Below, piece after piece: positions 1 through 9,734 of a DNA stretch of 64,000 nucleotides (the first letter of the stretch is position 1; every line of letters begins with the position of its first letter). Under the pieces are notes generated by a model. It was given only the letters and a program-made list of their open reading frames with translations, was not told the origin of the DNA and did no database searches. The DNA comes from Capniomyces stellatus (taxonomy: Eukaryota > Kickxellomycota > Harpellomycetes > Harpellales > Legeriomycetaceae), in the NCBI GenBank assembly GCA_001661515.1, contig LUVW01000026.1, positions 1-64,000 of the forward strand, in the 5' to 3' direction. The translations under genes and the position numbers were made by a program.

Positions 1-1610
1 AAGTCTGGTCTAAAATATCCATGCCGTGCCATTTTAAATGATTTTTGCAAAATTGCAACTGTGATGATAACGCTGGATTGGTCTTTTGCCAAACTCTTTA
101 AAAAAAATCAATATTCCTGCTACAGCAGCTTTAACAGCTCTGTACATAATACTTAAAGCGGTTAGCAATGTGATCGGGATAATGAGTTAGGTTAAGCCCG
201 TTTATTTTGAGAAGTCGTGTTTAAACTGAAAAACTGTGTTAAATAACGTGCTGCCCTATTCTAAATTCACTTTTATATTGCATACACTCCAAAATGGATT
301 GGAAATGAATGTAATATATTCAAAGAAAGCAAAGTTTAGACAATACTAATTGTTCTCAAAATTGGTTGTTACAATTTTTAAAAGTGTAAAATCGCACAGT
401 ATGTCTGATATTGGCGTTTTAGAATTTTTATTAACAAACTCGCAATATGTGCATAACCGCAATATAAGTTGTATTTTATATATATTATTGTGGAACATTG
501 CCTTTTAGTACAAGGCGCCTCCAAAAGATCATCACTTTTTATATGAACTTGAACAAAACTAAAAACCAGCTGGAACAAGTATATGAATGGATGAGTTTAA
601 ATAGCGATCAACACTGAAAGAAACATGTATCAACTGGTACAACCTAGTCCACCTATTCATTGCCAAAATACCAACTGTAAGACTTTTGTGATTTTGTCCA
701 AAGGCAGATCACATAGGTATGATGCATTAAATAATTGATATAAATTGATAAACTGAATTTACTTTTTGTTGTTGAATTGGACTAAAAACTTTATTAACAA
801 TTTTATGCTAATCGATGTACCGTTTAATGCACATTTCATACCAGGGATATTATTGTAGACTAAGCCAAGTGATGTTAGATACAAATGGATGTTGCTTTTT
901 TAATATAAAAAAACTTTTCAGCGATCCTGGTTGCGCCGAGTCTAACCAATAGCTGTTATCAACACTCGTTTGTTCTGCTTATTCTTTTCCCATCAATAAA
1001 ATATTTTTTTAGTGATTTGATGTCTCGGAAAATGAATATAGTCATAGCCAATTTCCTTTGAGAAATGAAAACATAAATTAAAAATGGTCTCAAAAATGCA
1101 AATTTTATTTCCAAAATTGCAGCTAGATTTAACATGATCTTGCACTTCAGTTTTTCTCATATAAATTGATCGTTATTTTTTCTTTGATTAAAATTTACAG
1201 CAATTATGTTATAAAGCTATGATCTTATAAAGCAATGCTTCACCAAAATATATACATATTCAAAGAAAATCCAAAGACAAGACAAAAGAAATGTAGTACC
1301 GAGTAGGCTGATCACCCTCGAATATAATGTTGCTCTGGAGAAATTAATATAATTAAAGTGCTCTTTTTATCTAAAAATATTTGCATTGACGCTTCTAAAA
1401 CAGTTACGCTCACTTTTTATTATTAATTGATCTACGCGGTATATGTTTAGCAAGTACTAGTATCGTAAACTAAGTGCATTTATTGTACTGTTAAATCAGA
1501 TATCAGAGTATAGATACATGGATTAAGGCGATATCAGTCAAAGGAGTGGTATATCATGCTTACAAATTATGTACGTATTGCTCTAAACTTGGATCCTTGA
1601 CACTTGAATG
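1..1610. other. Intergenic, no gene seen
   Basis: AT-rich DNA without a convincing coding region; the only open frame (about 66 codons, minus, near 378-578) has no recognisable features. An RCCGAGTA motif lies at 1298-1305 and a GCCGAGTC variant near 935. I see no tRNA or other RNA gene. Confidence 0.6.
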
Positions 1611-1620
1611 TATAAATAGA
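1611..1620 (+). promoter_or_regulatory. TATA box of the His-rich secreted protein gene
   Basis: TATAAATAGA is a near-consensus TATA box about 100 nt before the start codon at 1713. It is followed by an A-rich leader, consistent with a short 5' UTR. Confidence 0.55.
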
Positions 1621-1712
1621 GCATCAAACTCGCACATTTTGATGAAACATTAAATCAAACCGTTCCAAAACTTAAATAAGCCTTTTTAGAAATCAAATCC
1701 AAATTAGAAGAA

Positions 1713-2405
1713 ATGAACAAGTTTATCCTCGCAAGTCTAGCAGTATTGTACATCGGTGCCGCAAACGCCATGAACTTTGAACAGGTCAACGAATACAGAA
1801 TGAACGGTGATGATGTAGAAGCCCCAGCAGCCAAACCCGCCCCAGAAGTCAACCCCGTCTCAGAAGTCCAACCTGCCCCAGAAGTCCAACCCGCTCCAGA
1901 AGTCAAACCCGCTCCAGAAGTCATGCCTGCTCCAAAGATAGCCGCACCAGCAGCCAAACCCGTTGCACGCAGACACTTTGCAAAAAAAAACCACAAAAAT
2001 AGACACACTCCACACCGTCACCACAGACACACTCCACGCCGTCACCATCACCGCACCCCTCGCCGTCACTGTAACCACCACCACCACCACCGTCCCCACC
2101 CAAAACCACAATCAAAACTTGACACTGTATTTTACAGCGAATTGGCTCACAAGGGAACAGCCACTACTCGCAATATGAGACCAAATCACTGCTACAACTA
2201 CCCAGCAGCTTTGTCTGCAACCTATGGAGGAAGAAAGCCAGGAAATGGTTTCATTATGATCTTCAGCAACCCTAACTGTACAGGAAAGTTCTACATTGCA
2301 TACCGTAGCAAAACATGGGTGCCAAATACCTTTATAAAAGACTTTGGATCTTCATCAAAATCAGCAATGTGGGTTTTGGGCGACTCGGTCAAACTACAAG
2401 CTTAG
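1713..2405 (+). CDS. Secreted protein with PAPEV repeats, His-rich block and crystallin-like C-terminal domain
   Basis: Single-exon gene for 230 residues. Residues 1-19 form a signal peptide (basic start, hydrophobic core, ANA just before Met20), so the protein should be secreted or on the cell surface. Residues about 38-80 are an acidic/proline linker built of PAPEV-like pentads in tandem. Residues about 84-133 are extremely rich in His, Arg and Pro (runs such as HRHHRH and CNHHHHHRPHP), a plausible metal- or polyanion-binding segment. The last ~95 residues form a compact, Tyr/Gly-rich domain with cysteines at CYNY and NCTGK; the pattern F-S-N-P-N-C-T-G-K-F followed by FGSSSKSAMWV resembles one beta/gamma-crystallin-type motif, but I judge this by eye only. 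A TATA box lies at 1611 and AATAAA at 2506. Its real function is unknown; a spore, holdfast or gut-facing coat protein is a guess. Confidence 0.85.
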   Translation: MNKFILASLAVLYIGAANAMNFEQVNEYRMNGDDVEAPAAKPAPEVNPVSEVQPAPEVQPAPEVKPAPEVMPAPKIAAPAAKPVARRHFAKKNHKNRHTPHRHHRHTPRRHHHRTPRRHCNHHHHHRPHPKPQSKLDTVFYSELAHKGTATTRNMRPNHCYNYPAALSATYGGRKPGNGFIMIFSNPNCTGKFYIAYRSKTWVPNTFIKDFGSSSKSAMWVLGDSVKLQA

Positions 2406-2505
2406 AATATGCGTTCGTTTTAGACCAGAGCAGTATAACTTATCCAGAAATAATTTAACTTATTTTTATAGAAAAAAAAATTTTTCAACTATTAAAAAAC
2501 AATGA

Positions 2506-2511
2506 AATAAA
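2506..2511 (+). terminator. Polyadenylation signal AATAAA
   Basis: Canonical AATAAA about 100 nt after the stop codon of the secreted protein gene, followed by a T-rich stretch. Confidence 0.5.
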
Positions 2512-2519
2512 GATTATTT

Positions 2520-2959
2520 TGCAAGTTAAACATTCGGTGGGTGCTATGTTTACTGGGGACGTGGTACATATACAGTCAAGAGTCGACTCAAATGTGTTTA
2601 TTGTATGTATTTAGTCGGAAATTTGGAATGTAATGTTTAAAGTGTTGAAGGATATTTTAACTACTAATAGTTTAAAATGTCAAACCAATGGGGTTTGCCA
2701 ATTAAGATTAATCAATTGGTGATTTTTTTCTTTTCTTTTTTCTTCAATCGGTAATTTTTTTTCTGTCAAGACTGATTAAAACGTTTTTTTTTTGTAAGTT
2801 CAATGTAAAAAAAATCAAACTAAATATTTTAAAATGCAACTTAAAAAAGCAAAAGTGATTGCTGCTACCTTGTATCGTTACGAAGGAAAAATTAGGAAAG
2901 TGATATCAACTCGGTATAGGAGATAAGAAACTCATAAATCCAGGTTGACCTAGCCCACA
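2520..2959. other. Intergenic spacer
   Basis: Short AT-rich spacer with T-runs near 2725-2795 between two plus-strand genes. No further feature seen. Confidence 0.6.
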
Positions 2960-5845
2960 ATGAACATAAAAAGTGGGCTCAAGTGTAGAAGGTTCATTGG
3001 TACAAGCTACCATGCACTTGGCTTAAACCTCAGGTATACGAATTCTGGTACAAAATCTGTTTTTCAAAACAGTGGTGCTTTGGTGGTGAAAAGCGCGGGG
3101 TATGTGGTCAACAAAAGACAGAAGAATAAAATGGCAGAAATAGAAAGAGTAAATAAACAAAACCGAATGAAGGGATTGAAGGCTGGATCCACGAGTAAAA
3201 TATACAGTCCAAGATTTAAGCCTAAAAACAAGATAAGCGAACGCGAAATGGAGGAAATGAAAGATATCGAAACTGGGAACGAGCACAAAAAAACAACAAG
3301 TGAATTAGAACAGTATAAACTTGAGACGTTTTTTAAATTCTGGCTAAATTATGTAAAAATGTTTGCTGATAGTACCAGGCTGGTTGAGGAATTGCTTGGA
3401 AAGTACCAGAAGTTGGCGGCGAGCGAGGGCTCTGGTGTGGAAAAGAAAGTACATTTGAAGGCAGGAAAACTGGTACTGCAAGAATTTTTCTTGCAGGAAA
3501 AAAACAAGAATAAGGAATTTTCTGATAGCTTGCTAACGGAATATCACGCATTTATAAGGCGCCATGGCGAGGAGATACGTGGCTCGACAGCAAGCACAAA
3601 AGTGCTGATCAGAAATCAAAAGTACAAGTACATATTTGAGATATATGCGATGATAATACGGGACAACAAGGAGTTTTTGAGAATATGTAAAGATGAGAGT
3701 TTGTTTAAGAATGTTTTGGAAATTTCAGTGATTCAGGGAGACTTGGGAATAATATATGGATTCTTTGATGCATTAAAGCAAAACAAAGAGAGGGTGGTAG
3801 ATGCCAGAACCATGATTTGTACTCTAGAATCTTATGAGCTTATTAAACACAATGCCATTTTAAAACTACAGTTGCAAAACAAAGAGGAAGGTGTGAGCTA
3901 TTCGCTTGAAAGTGGCAAAGACGACATATTGGAAGGCAGTTTGGGGGATTTGTTTACTTGGGAAAAGGACACAGAAATGTACAGAGCGTTTTTAAAGAAA
4001 GATGTGTTGTTGGGGGGTTTGGAACCTAGAAGTGTGTTTAACAAGCTGTGTGACTTGGTTGATAAGATAAAAGAAAGTTCGGTTCTTGACAGGATATTTG
4101 AGATATTTGATGAAAGCTTCAACTCGAACGATTCGACGCCAGAATTGAAGATCGCGATTGCAGACTTTATGTCGCGCTATATCTACACTGGCATTTTTGA
4201 CGGGAAAACAGCGAAAGCCGAGAAACTTATAAACGACTGGAGCGTGGCGATAACCAGATTTTTTGACAACAATGTTATAAACACGATTCGGAAATTGCAA
4301 AAGAAACAGCCAGACGTTTGGAATGGAAGGGAGGAAATAAAGATAGAAAAATATATAGCTGCTTGTACGTTCCACCTATGCGCCAACAGAGTTATGGCCG
4401 GAAAATCTGATGCTTTGGACAAACTGACTAAACTTTTATTTGAGATTTATGAATGGGATCAAGCAATGGTATATCTATCGAGTGTATATCCTAAAATGTG
4501 TCCAAATTCACAGGTCATGTGTTTAAAGGCCATCTCTTTGCAATTCGTTATAACAAATGATATCCAGGAACAGGTTGGACGTTATTTGTTGATTATGGAC
4601 AAAAACAAGGATGGATTGGTTGCTGAAACTGGTCGCATGTCTTATAGAGCCCGATATGTGCCGAGCCGTGCGACTAGTTCTTCAAATAATGTACATCACC
4701 ACTACCTTAATGACAATGGCTACCACATAGGGCATAAAATTCTAACAAGGGTTGCTGAACAAGTTTACAATGTGGGCATTGTCAAAGAGATATACGCCGC
4801 AGCTTTGAATCATATTGCTGAGCACTCGCCAACAATTGTCGCTACTTTTACAAATAGACTAATCAAACGCATCACTAGCTGTTTGAGATATGAAGACATC
4901 CTTAAGTTAGTACTGTATATACTGGATCAGCTTGAAAGCAAAGTTACTCACAACCAAAGACTGGAACCCTTTATCTCCAACTTTATGTACATTTTGAAAG
5001 GAACTGGAGTCCTAAGACACACATCCATTTTATTGGCCGAATACTTGCGGAGAAATTCTCCTATTCCAACTGTACACAAAAAAAGAGTGATCTTTATTCT
5101 TATTTCTTCAAACAAAAAAAATCTGGGATTTGTTTACTGCGCCAAACTCTTTGACGCACTGGTCCCTAGTCCTGTCTACAATTCAAAACGCTTCCAGCTT
5201 GATTATCTTGGCTCACGCAAGAATCATCACATCACCTCTTTAATCAGCACTTTTGACTTTTTTAACCGCTCTAAAAGTGTTGAGATCCTCTTCTACTTAT
5301 ACAAACGCATCATCATATTCTCTTTAAACTTTGGCAACCTGGTCAGCCCCCACGTGTTTAATGCATACTCTGCTGTTTTGCTCGACGCCTGTGGGTTTGA
5401 CCCCAACATTACCGACACTCAGACAAATTTAGCAATGATCAAAATACTACACCTTTCTCACTTTCTCAACAACCAATGTACCTTGTTCAACGACAGCTCG
5501 GAAACACCATCTACAATTTACTTAGATCCCAACATTGCAAACTCTTACATTGAAGCTCTATCAAGAAAATCATGCATCTTTACAACAGTTCACGAAGCTC
5601 TTTATACACTACCTCGGTACTATGGATTCAAACCAGGCCTACTTATCTTCTCCATATTATCCTTTAGAATTGTCCAGAAACTAGCTATAGACGACAAATA
5701 CACCACTCTCCTCAACTCTGTCATCAAACACTTTCACAACCACAAGTACATTGACTTTTCTCACTATATAAATTCTTCAAAACTCGACTCCCGCGTAAAT
5801 AAGCATGTCAATGACCTTTTATTCAAACCCTCTAGTGCCAGCTAA
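2960..5845 (+). CDS. Large helical protein, possibly mitochondrial and PPR/TPR-like
   Basis: Uninterrupted 961-residue reading frame starting at an ATG preceded by an in-frame-free AT-rich leader. The first ~90 residues are rich in Lys, Arg, Ser and Asn with very few acids, as expected for a mitochondrial presequence. The rest is predicted by eye to be mostly alpha-helical. Stretches such as residues ~500-530 (ALDKL..LFEIYEWDQAMVYL) and the C-terminal EALYTLPRYYGFKPG pattern resemble degenerate pentatricopeptide or TPR helices, which would suit a mitochondrial RNA-processing or translation factor. Residue 547 onward (DKNKDGLVAE) looks like part of an EF-hand loop but lacks the final acid, so is probably coincidental. 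Base composition flips within the gene: G exceeds C on the coding strand in the 5' half and C exceeds G in the 3' third. I do not recognise the family with certainty. Confidence 0.85.
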   Translation: MNIKSGLKCRRFIGTSYHALGLNLRYTNSGTKSVFQNSGALVVKSAGYVVNKRQKNKMAEIERVNKQNRMKGLKAGSTSKIYSPRFKPKNKISEREMEEMKDIETGNEHKKTTSELEQYKLETFFKFWLNYVKMFADSTRLVEELLGKYQKLAASEGSGVEKKVHLKAGKLVLQEFFLQEKNKNKEFSDSLLTEYHAFIRRHGEEIRGSTASTKVLIRNQKYKYIFEIYAMIIRDNKEFLRICKDESLFKNVLEISVIQGDLGIIYGFFDALKQNKERVVDARTMICTLESYELIKHNAILKLQLQNKEEGVSYSLESGKDDILEGSLGDLFTWEKDTEMYRAFLKKDVLLGGLEPRSVFNKLCDLVDKIKESSVLDRIFEIFDESFNSNDSTPELKIAIADFMSRYIYTGIFDGKTAKAEKLINDWSVAITRFFDNNVINTIRKLQKKQPDVWNGREEIKIEKYIAACTFHLCANRVMAGKSDALDKLTKLLFEIYEWDQAMVYLSSVYPKMCPNSQVMCLKAISLQFVITNDIQEQVGRYLLIMDKNKDGLVAETGRMSYRARYVPSRATSSSNNVHHHYLNDNGYHIGHKILTRVAEQVYNVGIVKEIYAAALNHIAEHSPTIVATFTNRLIKRITSCLRYEDILKLVLYILDQLESKVTHNQRLEPFISNFMYILKGTGVLRHTSILLAEYLRRNSPIPTVHKKRVIFILISSNKKNLGFVYCAKLFDALVPSPVYNSKRFQLDYLGSRKNHHITSLISTFDFFNRSKSVEILFYLYKRIIIFSLNFGNLVSPHVFNAYSAVLLDACGFDPNITDTQTNLAMIKILHLSHFLNNQCTLFNDSSETPSTIYLDPNIANSYIEALSRKSCIFTTVHEALYTLPRYYGFKPGLLIFSILSFRIVQKLAIDDKYTTLLNSVIKHFHNHKYIDFSHYINSSKLDSRVNKHVNDLLFKPSSAS

Positions 5846-6793
5846 CCCACTTTTACTAGTTGCGCCTTTTTTCTTTTCCATGTTGGTGTTTTAATCATAA
5901 TAAACCAATACCCCTTTTTTACATCTTTAAATTGCGTAAATCTACCTTTTATCACTATCTGCCATCTTTTACCATAATCCTACCTTTTACCATTCTTTTA
6001 CCATTCTTTTTTTATTGAAATTTGTTAACATGGACGTTAATAAATGTGAAAAGTTGTGAATGTTTCTATAGTAAAATAGTTCCTATTTGCTTGTTCTTTT
6101 TTATTGAAAATTGAAAATTGACATTTGATTTTGTTTTTTTTTATTGAAATAGACATTTGATTTTGACCCATCTTTTTGTTCTTTATTTTTCTTTTATTGT
6201 CCTTGAATTATCAGGCCTTTTTACATTTGCTTTTCAACGGTTTAATGTTACGTATATCACTCTAAACACATTAAAACACTGACACCAAGTATTGCATTAC
6301 AATGCACCAGGTTTGTCGCGACTGTTGGGCTTTATTTTTTTTTTTACTGAACATTATTGACTTCTTTTTTTGAGTTTGTTGGCTCGGTTACTCAACATCA
6401 CTGACTGGTGTTTTTAAATAGCCTCATTGATAGAGTGGCCTATAAATACACCTACCAAGTCCTACTCTTGTTGTATTATCTTAAACAAACTGTATCATAT
6501 CACAATGATTCATTGGTATAGATATAGCTCTAGAGTCTCAAAAATATACACGCTGGTGTCTAAACTTTGGTTCAAGTTGACTGTGTGTTTTTTTTTTCTT
6601 TTTTTTTTTGAATCGCTTTTACAATTTGAATCAATCTCACAAGTTGTTGACCAAATTGTATTATATTTTTTCTTCCAAGCACCTACTTCTAGGAGTCGTG
6701 ACTTGCAAAAGTCACCTTCTGTGGGTATGCCACCTGGTCACTGTAAATAACTTGCATCTCAAGGTCGACATAGCTGTTTGTGTTGCTATTGCC
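5846..6793. other. Intergenic; 3' flank with short repeats
   Basis: Pyrimidine-rich 3' flank containing repeated TTTTACCATTC units (about 5968-6010), three T-run/ATTGAAA motifs near 6007, 6097 and 6134, and a 25-nt near-copy (6036-6062) of a sequence at 19922-19950. Short open frames here (6427-6823) look like chance. Confidence 0.55.
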
Positions 6794-6810
6794 ATTATAT
6801 ATAAATATAA
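6794..6810 (+). promoter_or_regulatory. TATA-like element before the protease gene
   Basis: ATTATATATAAATATAA lies about 135-150 nt before the start codon at 6944 and is the best TATA candidate for the trypsin-like gene. Confidence 0.4.
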
Positions 6811-6943
6811 AGTCGCAAGTTAAAGCCGACAAAATTAAATCTGTACTTGTTGATACTGTTTAGTCTTGTGTATACTTGGAAACCACTTTTTTTTTTTACC
6901 TGTCAGTCTGTGTTTGAATAGTATATACAAACCTTGAGGAACA

Positions 6944-7831
6944 ATGTGGACACGATTAGTAAAGGGTACCCTTGTATTGGTGTATTGTCTAACACTGATA
7001 GTGAGAGTTAGTTGTTTAAGCAAACTAGACTCGAACAACAGTATCGGCAGTAAAAGTAAGTATAGCTTTATTGTCAATGGCAAACCTGTATCTACCCAGG
7101 ACTTTAGGTTTACTGCGCAGCTATTTATAAAATCTGAAAGCGGCGACATAAAGTTTGTGTGCACAGGGTCTTTGGTTTGGGAAAGCTATGTTATAACTGC
7201 TGCACATTGTGTCCAAAAGCTCAACAACCCGGCTGAATTATACAGGATGGGAGTAGTGGTTGGCAGGCTTGGGATGAAAATGGACCTGTTAGATAGCAAT
7301 GCGTTTTATACTGTGTCAAAAGTGTTCACAGCAGACTTTATGGCAGATAACTCGCAAGATATAGCCCTTTTGCAGCTTGCTGGTGCCGTTCCTGAATCCG
7401 AAGCGGCACCCGTCAAGATATTTACAAAAAAACTAACAAACGAGCTAAAGATCGAAGTAGCTGGGTGGGGAATAACCAAGCCAGAAAATCTAACGCCCTC
7501 AGAGGTTCTGCTAAAAACCCAAGTGTTCCTGTCTTCATCTGAAAATTGCACCGTGTTTAACAATAATTGGTCCAGTAATGACGGATCTCAGATATGTGTG
7601 GAGGCCTTAGACGGATCAGACTCTTGTCAAGGCGACTCTGGTGGACCGCTTGTCACCTACATTAACGGAAGTGCTGCGTTGGTGGGCATAACTTCATGGG
7701 GACTACCAAAAGACAGCTTAGGCGGCAATGCGTGTGGAAACAATACAATTTCGTTTTACACCAACGCCTCATACTTTATAAATTGGTTTGCCGAAATTAT
7801 CAATACCAAAGTAGAAAATCTAAGACTCTGA
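6944..7831 (+). CDS. Secreted trypsin-family serine protease (S1A)
   Basis: Single-exon 295-residue protein. Residues ~8-24 are a hydrophobic signal segment. The S1A fold is clear: mature-start motif IVNG at 43-46, catalytic His88 in TAAHC, Asp139 in DIALL and Ser232 in GDSGGP. Asp226 in DSCQGDSGGP sits at chymotrypsin position 189, so trypsin-like cleavage after Lys/Arg is expected. Three conserved disulphides can be placed: Cys73-Cys89, Cys202-Cys218 and Cys228-Cys264. Several N-glycosylation sequons are present (for example NGS at 241 and NAS at 274). Oddly, the residue before IVNG is Phe42 rather than Lys or Arg, so self-activation by trypsin-like cleavage directly at that site is not expected. 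Such proteases in fungi are typically extracellular digestive or host-interaction enzymes. No introns and no obvious partner gene next to it. Confidence 0.95.
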   Translation: MWTRLVKGTLVLVYCLTLIVRVSCLSKLDSNNSIGSKSKYSFIVNGKPVSTQDFRFTAQLFIKSESGDIKFVCTGSLVWESYVITAAHCVQKLNNPAELYRMGVVVGRLGMKMDLLDSNAFYTVSKVFTADFMADNSQDIALLQLAGAVPESEAAPVKIFTKKLTNELKIEVAGWGITKPENLTPSEVLLKTQVFLSSSENCTVFNNNWSSNDGSQICVEALDGSDSCQGDSGGPLVTYINGSAALVGITSWGLPKDSLGGNACGNNTISFYTNASYFINWFAEIINTKVENLRL

Positions 7832-9133
7832 TTTCAAAAACACAAAACATGACAAGTTGGTGATTTGTTGTACTCTGTTTATATCTGTTTATATCTGTTT
7901 TATCGCTATTGTAAGTCATCATGTTTAGTTTGTATTTCTTTGATTTACAAGTTTGATCTGCTCGATTGGAACGGTTATGCGCTTGTAAATTCTTTGTATA
8001 GATAGGTTAGGATTAGAGTTGTGATTTTTATGGCTTGCTTTTAGAGCTGCCGAGTATATGAATATAGGCTTGTTTCACACATATCAGCGTTCATTAAAGT
8101 TTTGGAGTAATGCAAGTTAAACAGGCGTATTTTACAAAGCAAACATCTCAATATACCCTATTTTGCCTATTGGCTGCAAAAATTACAATTACCAAGTGCT
8201 ATAAACAAGGGGTTTTTTTTACTTTGCTCAAAGTGGTAGATAAAAAACTTTTAAAGTTTTTGAGCCAATTTAGTCGCATATTAAGAATAATAAAAATCCA
8301 CAAGCCAAGAACAAAGAGTACAAGATAACGAAATATTACCCAACTGCAGTGTAGAAAAATAAATCGTCTCGTAGTCTTAATTGCATTTGATTTTCTTTTC
8401 TACTCTTCATCTTTTTTATTATTTTTTACTTTTGTAGACCTGCACTTAACCAACAGTTTTTCGTTATGGCGGTTCTTGTGTTTTTTTTTTGTTTGGACTA
8501 GATTGGTGTTGACAATCAAAGATGTTTGAGTAGATGAATTTGCTTAAAAACTGACGAGGATTGACAATATAGTTTACAATTTTGCTTTTTTTTCAGCCAA
8601 GTAATCAGTACCGGCCGTATATTTGTAGATTTTGTGCTCAATAAAAGTAAAAACAAAGGTAAAAGTAAAAGTAAAAGTAAATATATTTTCTCATAATAAT
8701 AAAGTGAGTCTATAGTTGAACTGTTTTGGCAAAGCAAATGTAAATAAATTATAGTAAGCCGAGAAGTTCAGTAAACTCAAAGTTTTATTAAGATGCTAGT
8801 GGAAATTATTAGATCAACCAAATCCCATATCATATGGGCCAAAATCTTTGAAGAGATTCATAATTTGCACAAAAATTAAGGCTTGAATTATTGAATTTTT
8901 AATCGACTTTGTAATTATCCAGTAATAATTTTTAAACTGCGGGGTTTTCTTTGGTGAACGGTTAATTTTACCACTAGGGATTCGCCTAAAGCAAAACCGA
9001 GTACAGCTTCATTGGAATTGACCTCCTATCTATAACATCTCTTGGGATACCAAATCTTAGTGTATGTAGCCTGCGACTTGTCTTGTCTCTGATTTAAGAT
9101 GATTGACTCTGTATTATCGCAAAAAATGGTTAT
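7832..9133. other. Intergenic
   Basis: AT-rich. RCCGAGTA motifs at 8049-8056 and 8996-9003; a short array of AAAAGTA units at about 8645-8688. A 72-codon open frame at 8110-8328 has no supporting features. Confidence 0.55.
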
Positions 9134-9734
9134 TCACTTTATCGACGGCAACAAAGAGTAGACTTGGTATTTACTTTTTTTAAAAGTTTCTTTTCTCGGC
9201 AACTGGCAATAAACCTCTGCAATTGTGTTTGATGCTAAAATATTGTTGTCTGAAAGATCTTTTAGCTCCAGAATAAGGCTCATAGTTCCTGTTTGGTTGT
9301 TGGGATCCTACAAAAAAAAAACTCCCCAATTTTTATAAAACAGACAAACTGTGGTTTAGACTAATGTGTTGTAGTTGAAGTGGAGTTACATAATTTAATT
9401 TATAATAAGTATATCTTACTTGTGCATCTAAGCTCACACCACTGAGTAAAGGGCAGCAACAGCTGAAATCTAATACCATCACCAAACTAGTATCAAAACG
9501 TAAGTTTGACACTATTCTTGTTTGTAAAACAATCTTTGAAGCTCTGCCAAACAACCTATGGCTTAGGTCATTATAACATTGGCGCAAATAAGCTGTAGAT
9601 GAGTAACTTCCTAAAAGAGCGCTGGTTTCCACCAAACAAGAATGGTTTGGCTGATTCGAGTAACCCCTTGCGTATATGATAATATGCTTGGATGCCGTGT
9701 TCAATAAAAATCGAATAGCCATATACCCGAGCAT
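9134..9734 (-). CDS. Two-exon protein of unknown family
   Basis: Joining exon 1 (9734-9420, 105 codons) to exon 2 (9307-9134, 57 codons and TGA) gives 162 residues in one frame. The donor reads CAA|GTAAGATAT and the acceptor TTTTTTTTGTAG|GATCCC, leaving a 112-nt intron in phase 0; the clean fit of donor, T-tract, acceptor and frame is the main support. The N-terminal ~20 residues (from MLGYMAIRFLLNTASK) are mildly hydrophobic and basic and could be a targeting or membrane anchor sequence; Met5 is an alternative start. The middle contains SLVMVLDFSCCCPLLSG and exon 2 holds MSLILELKDLSDNNILAS, an alternation that suggests a beta-rich domain. I do not recognise the family and no neighbour hints at a role. 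Confidence 0.6.
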
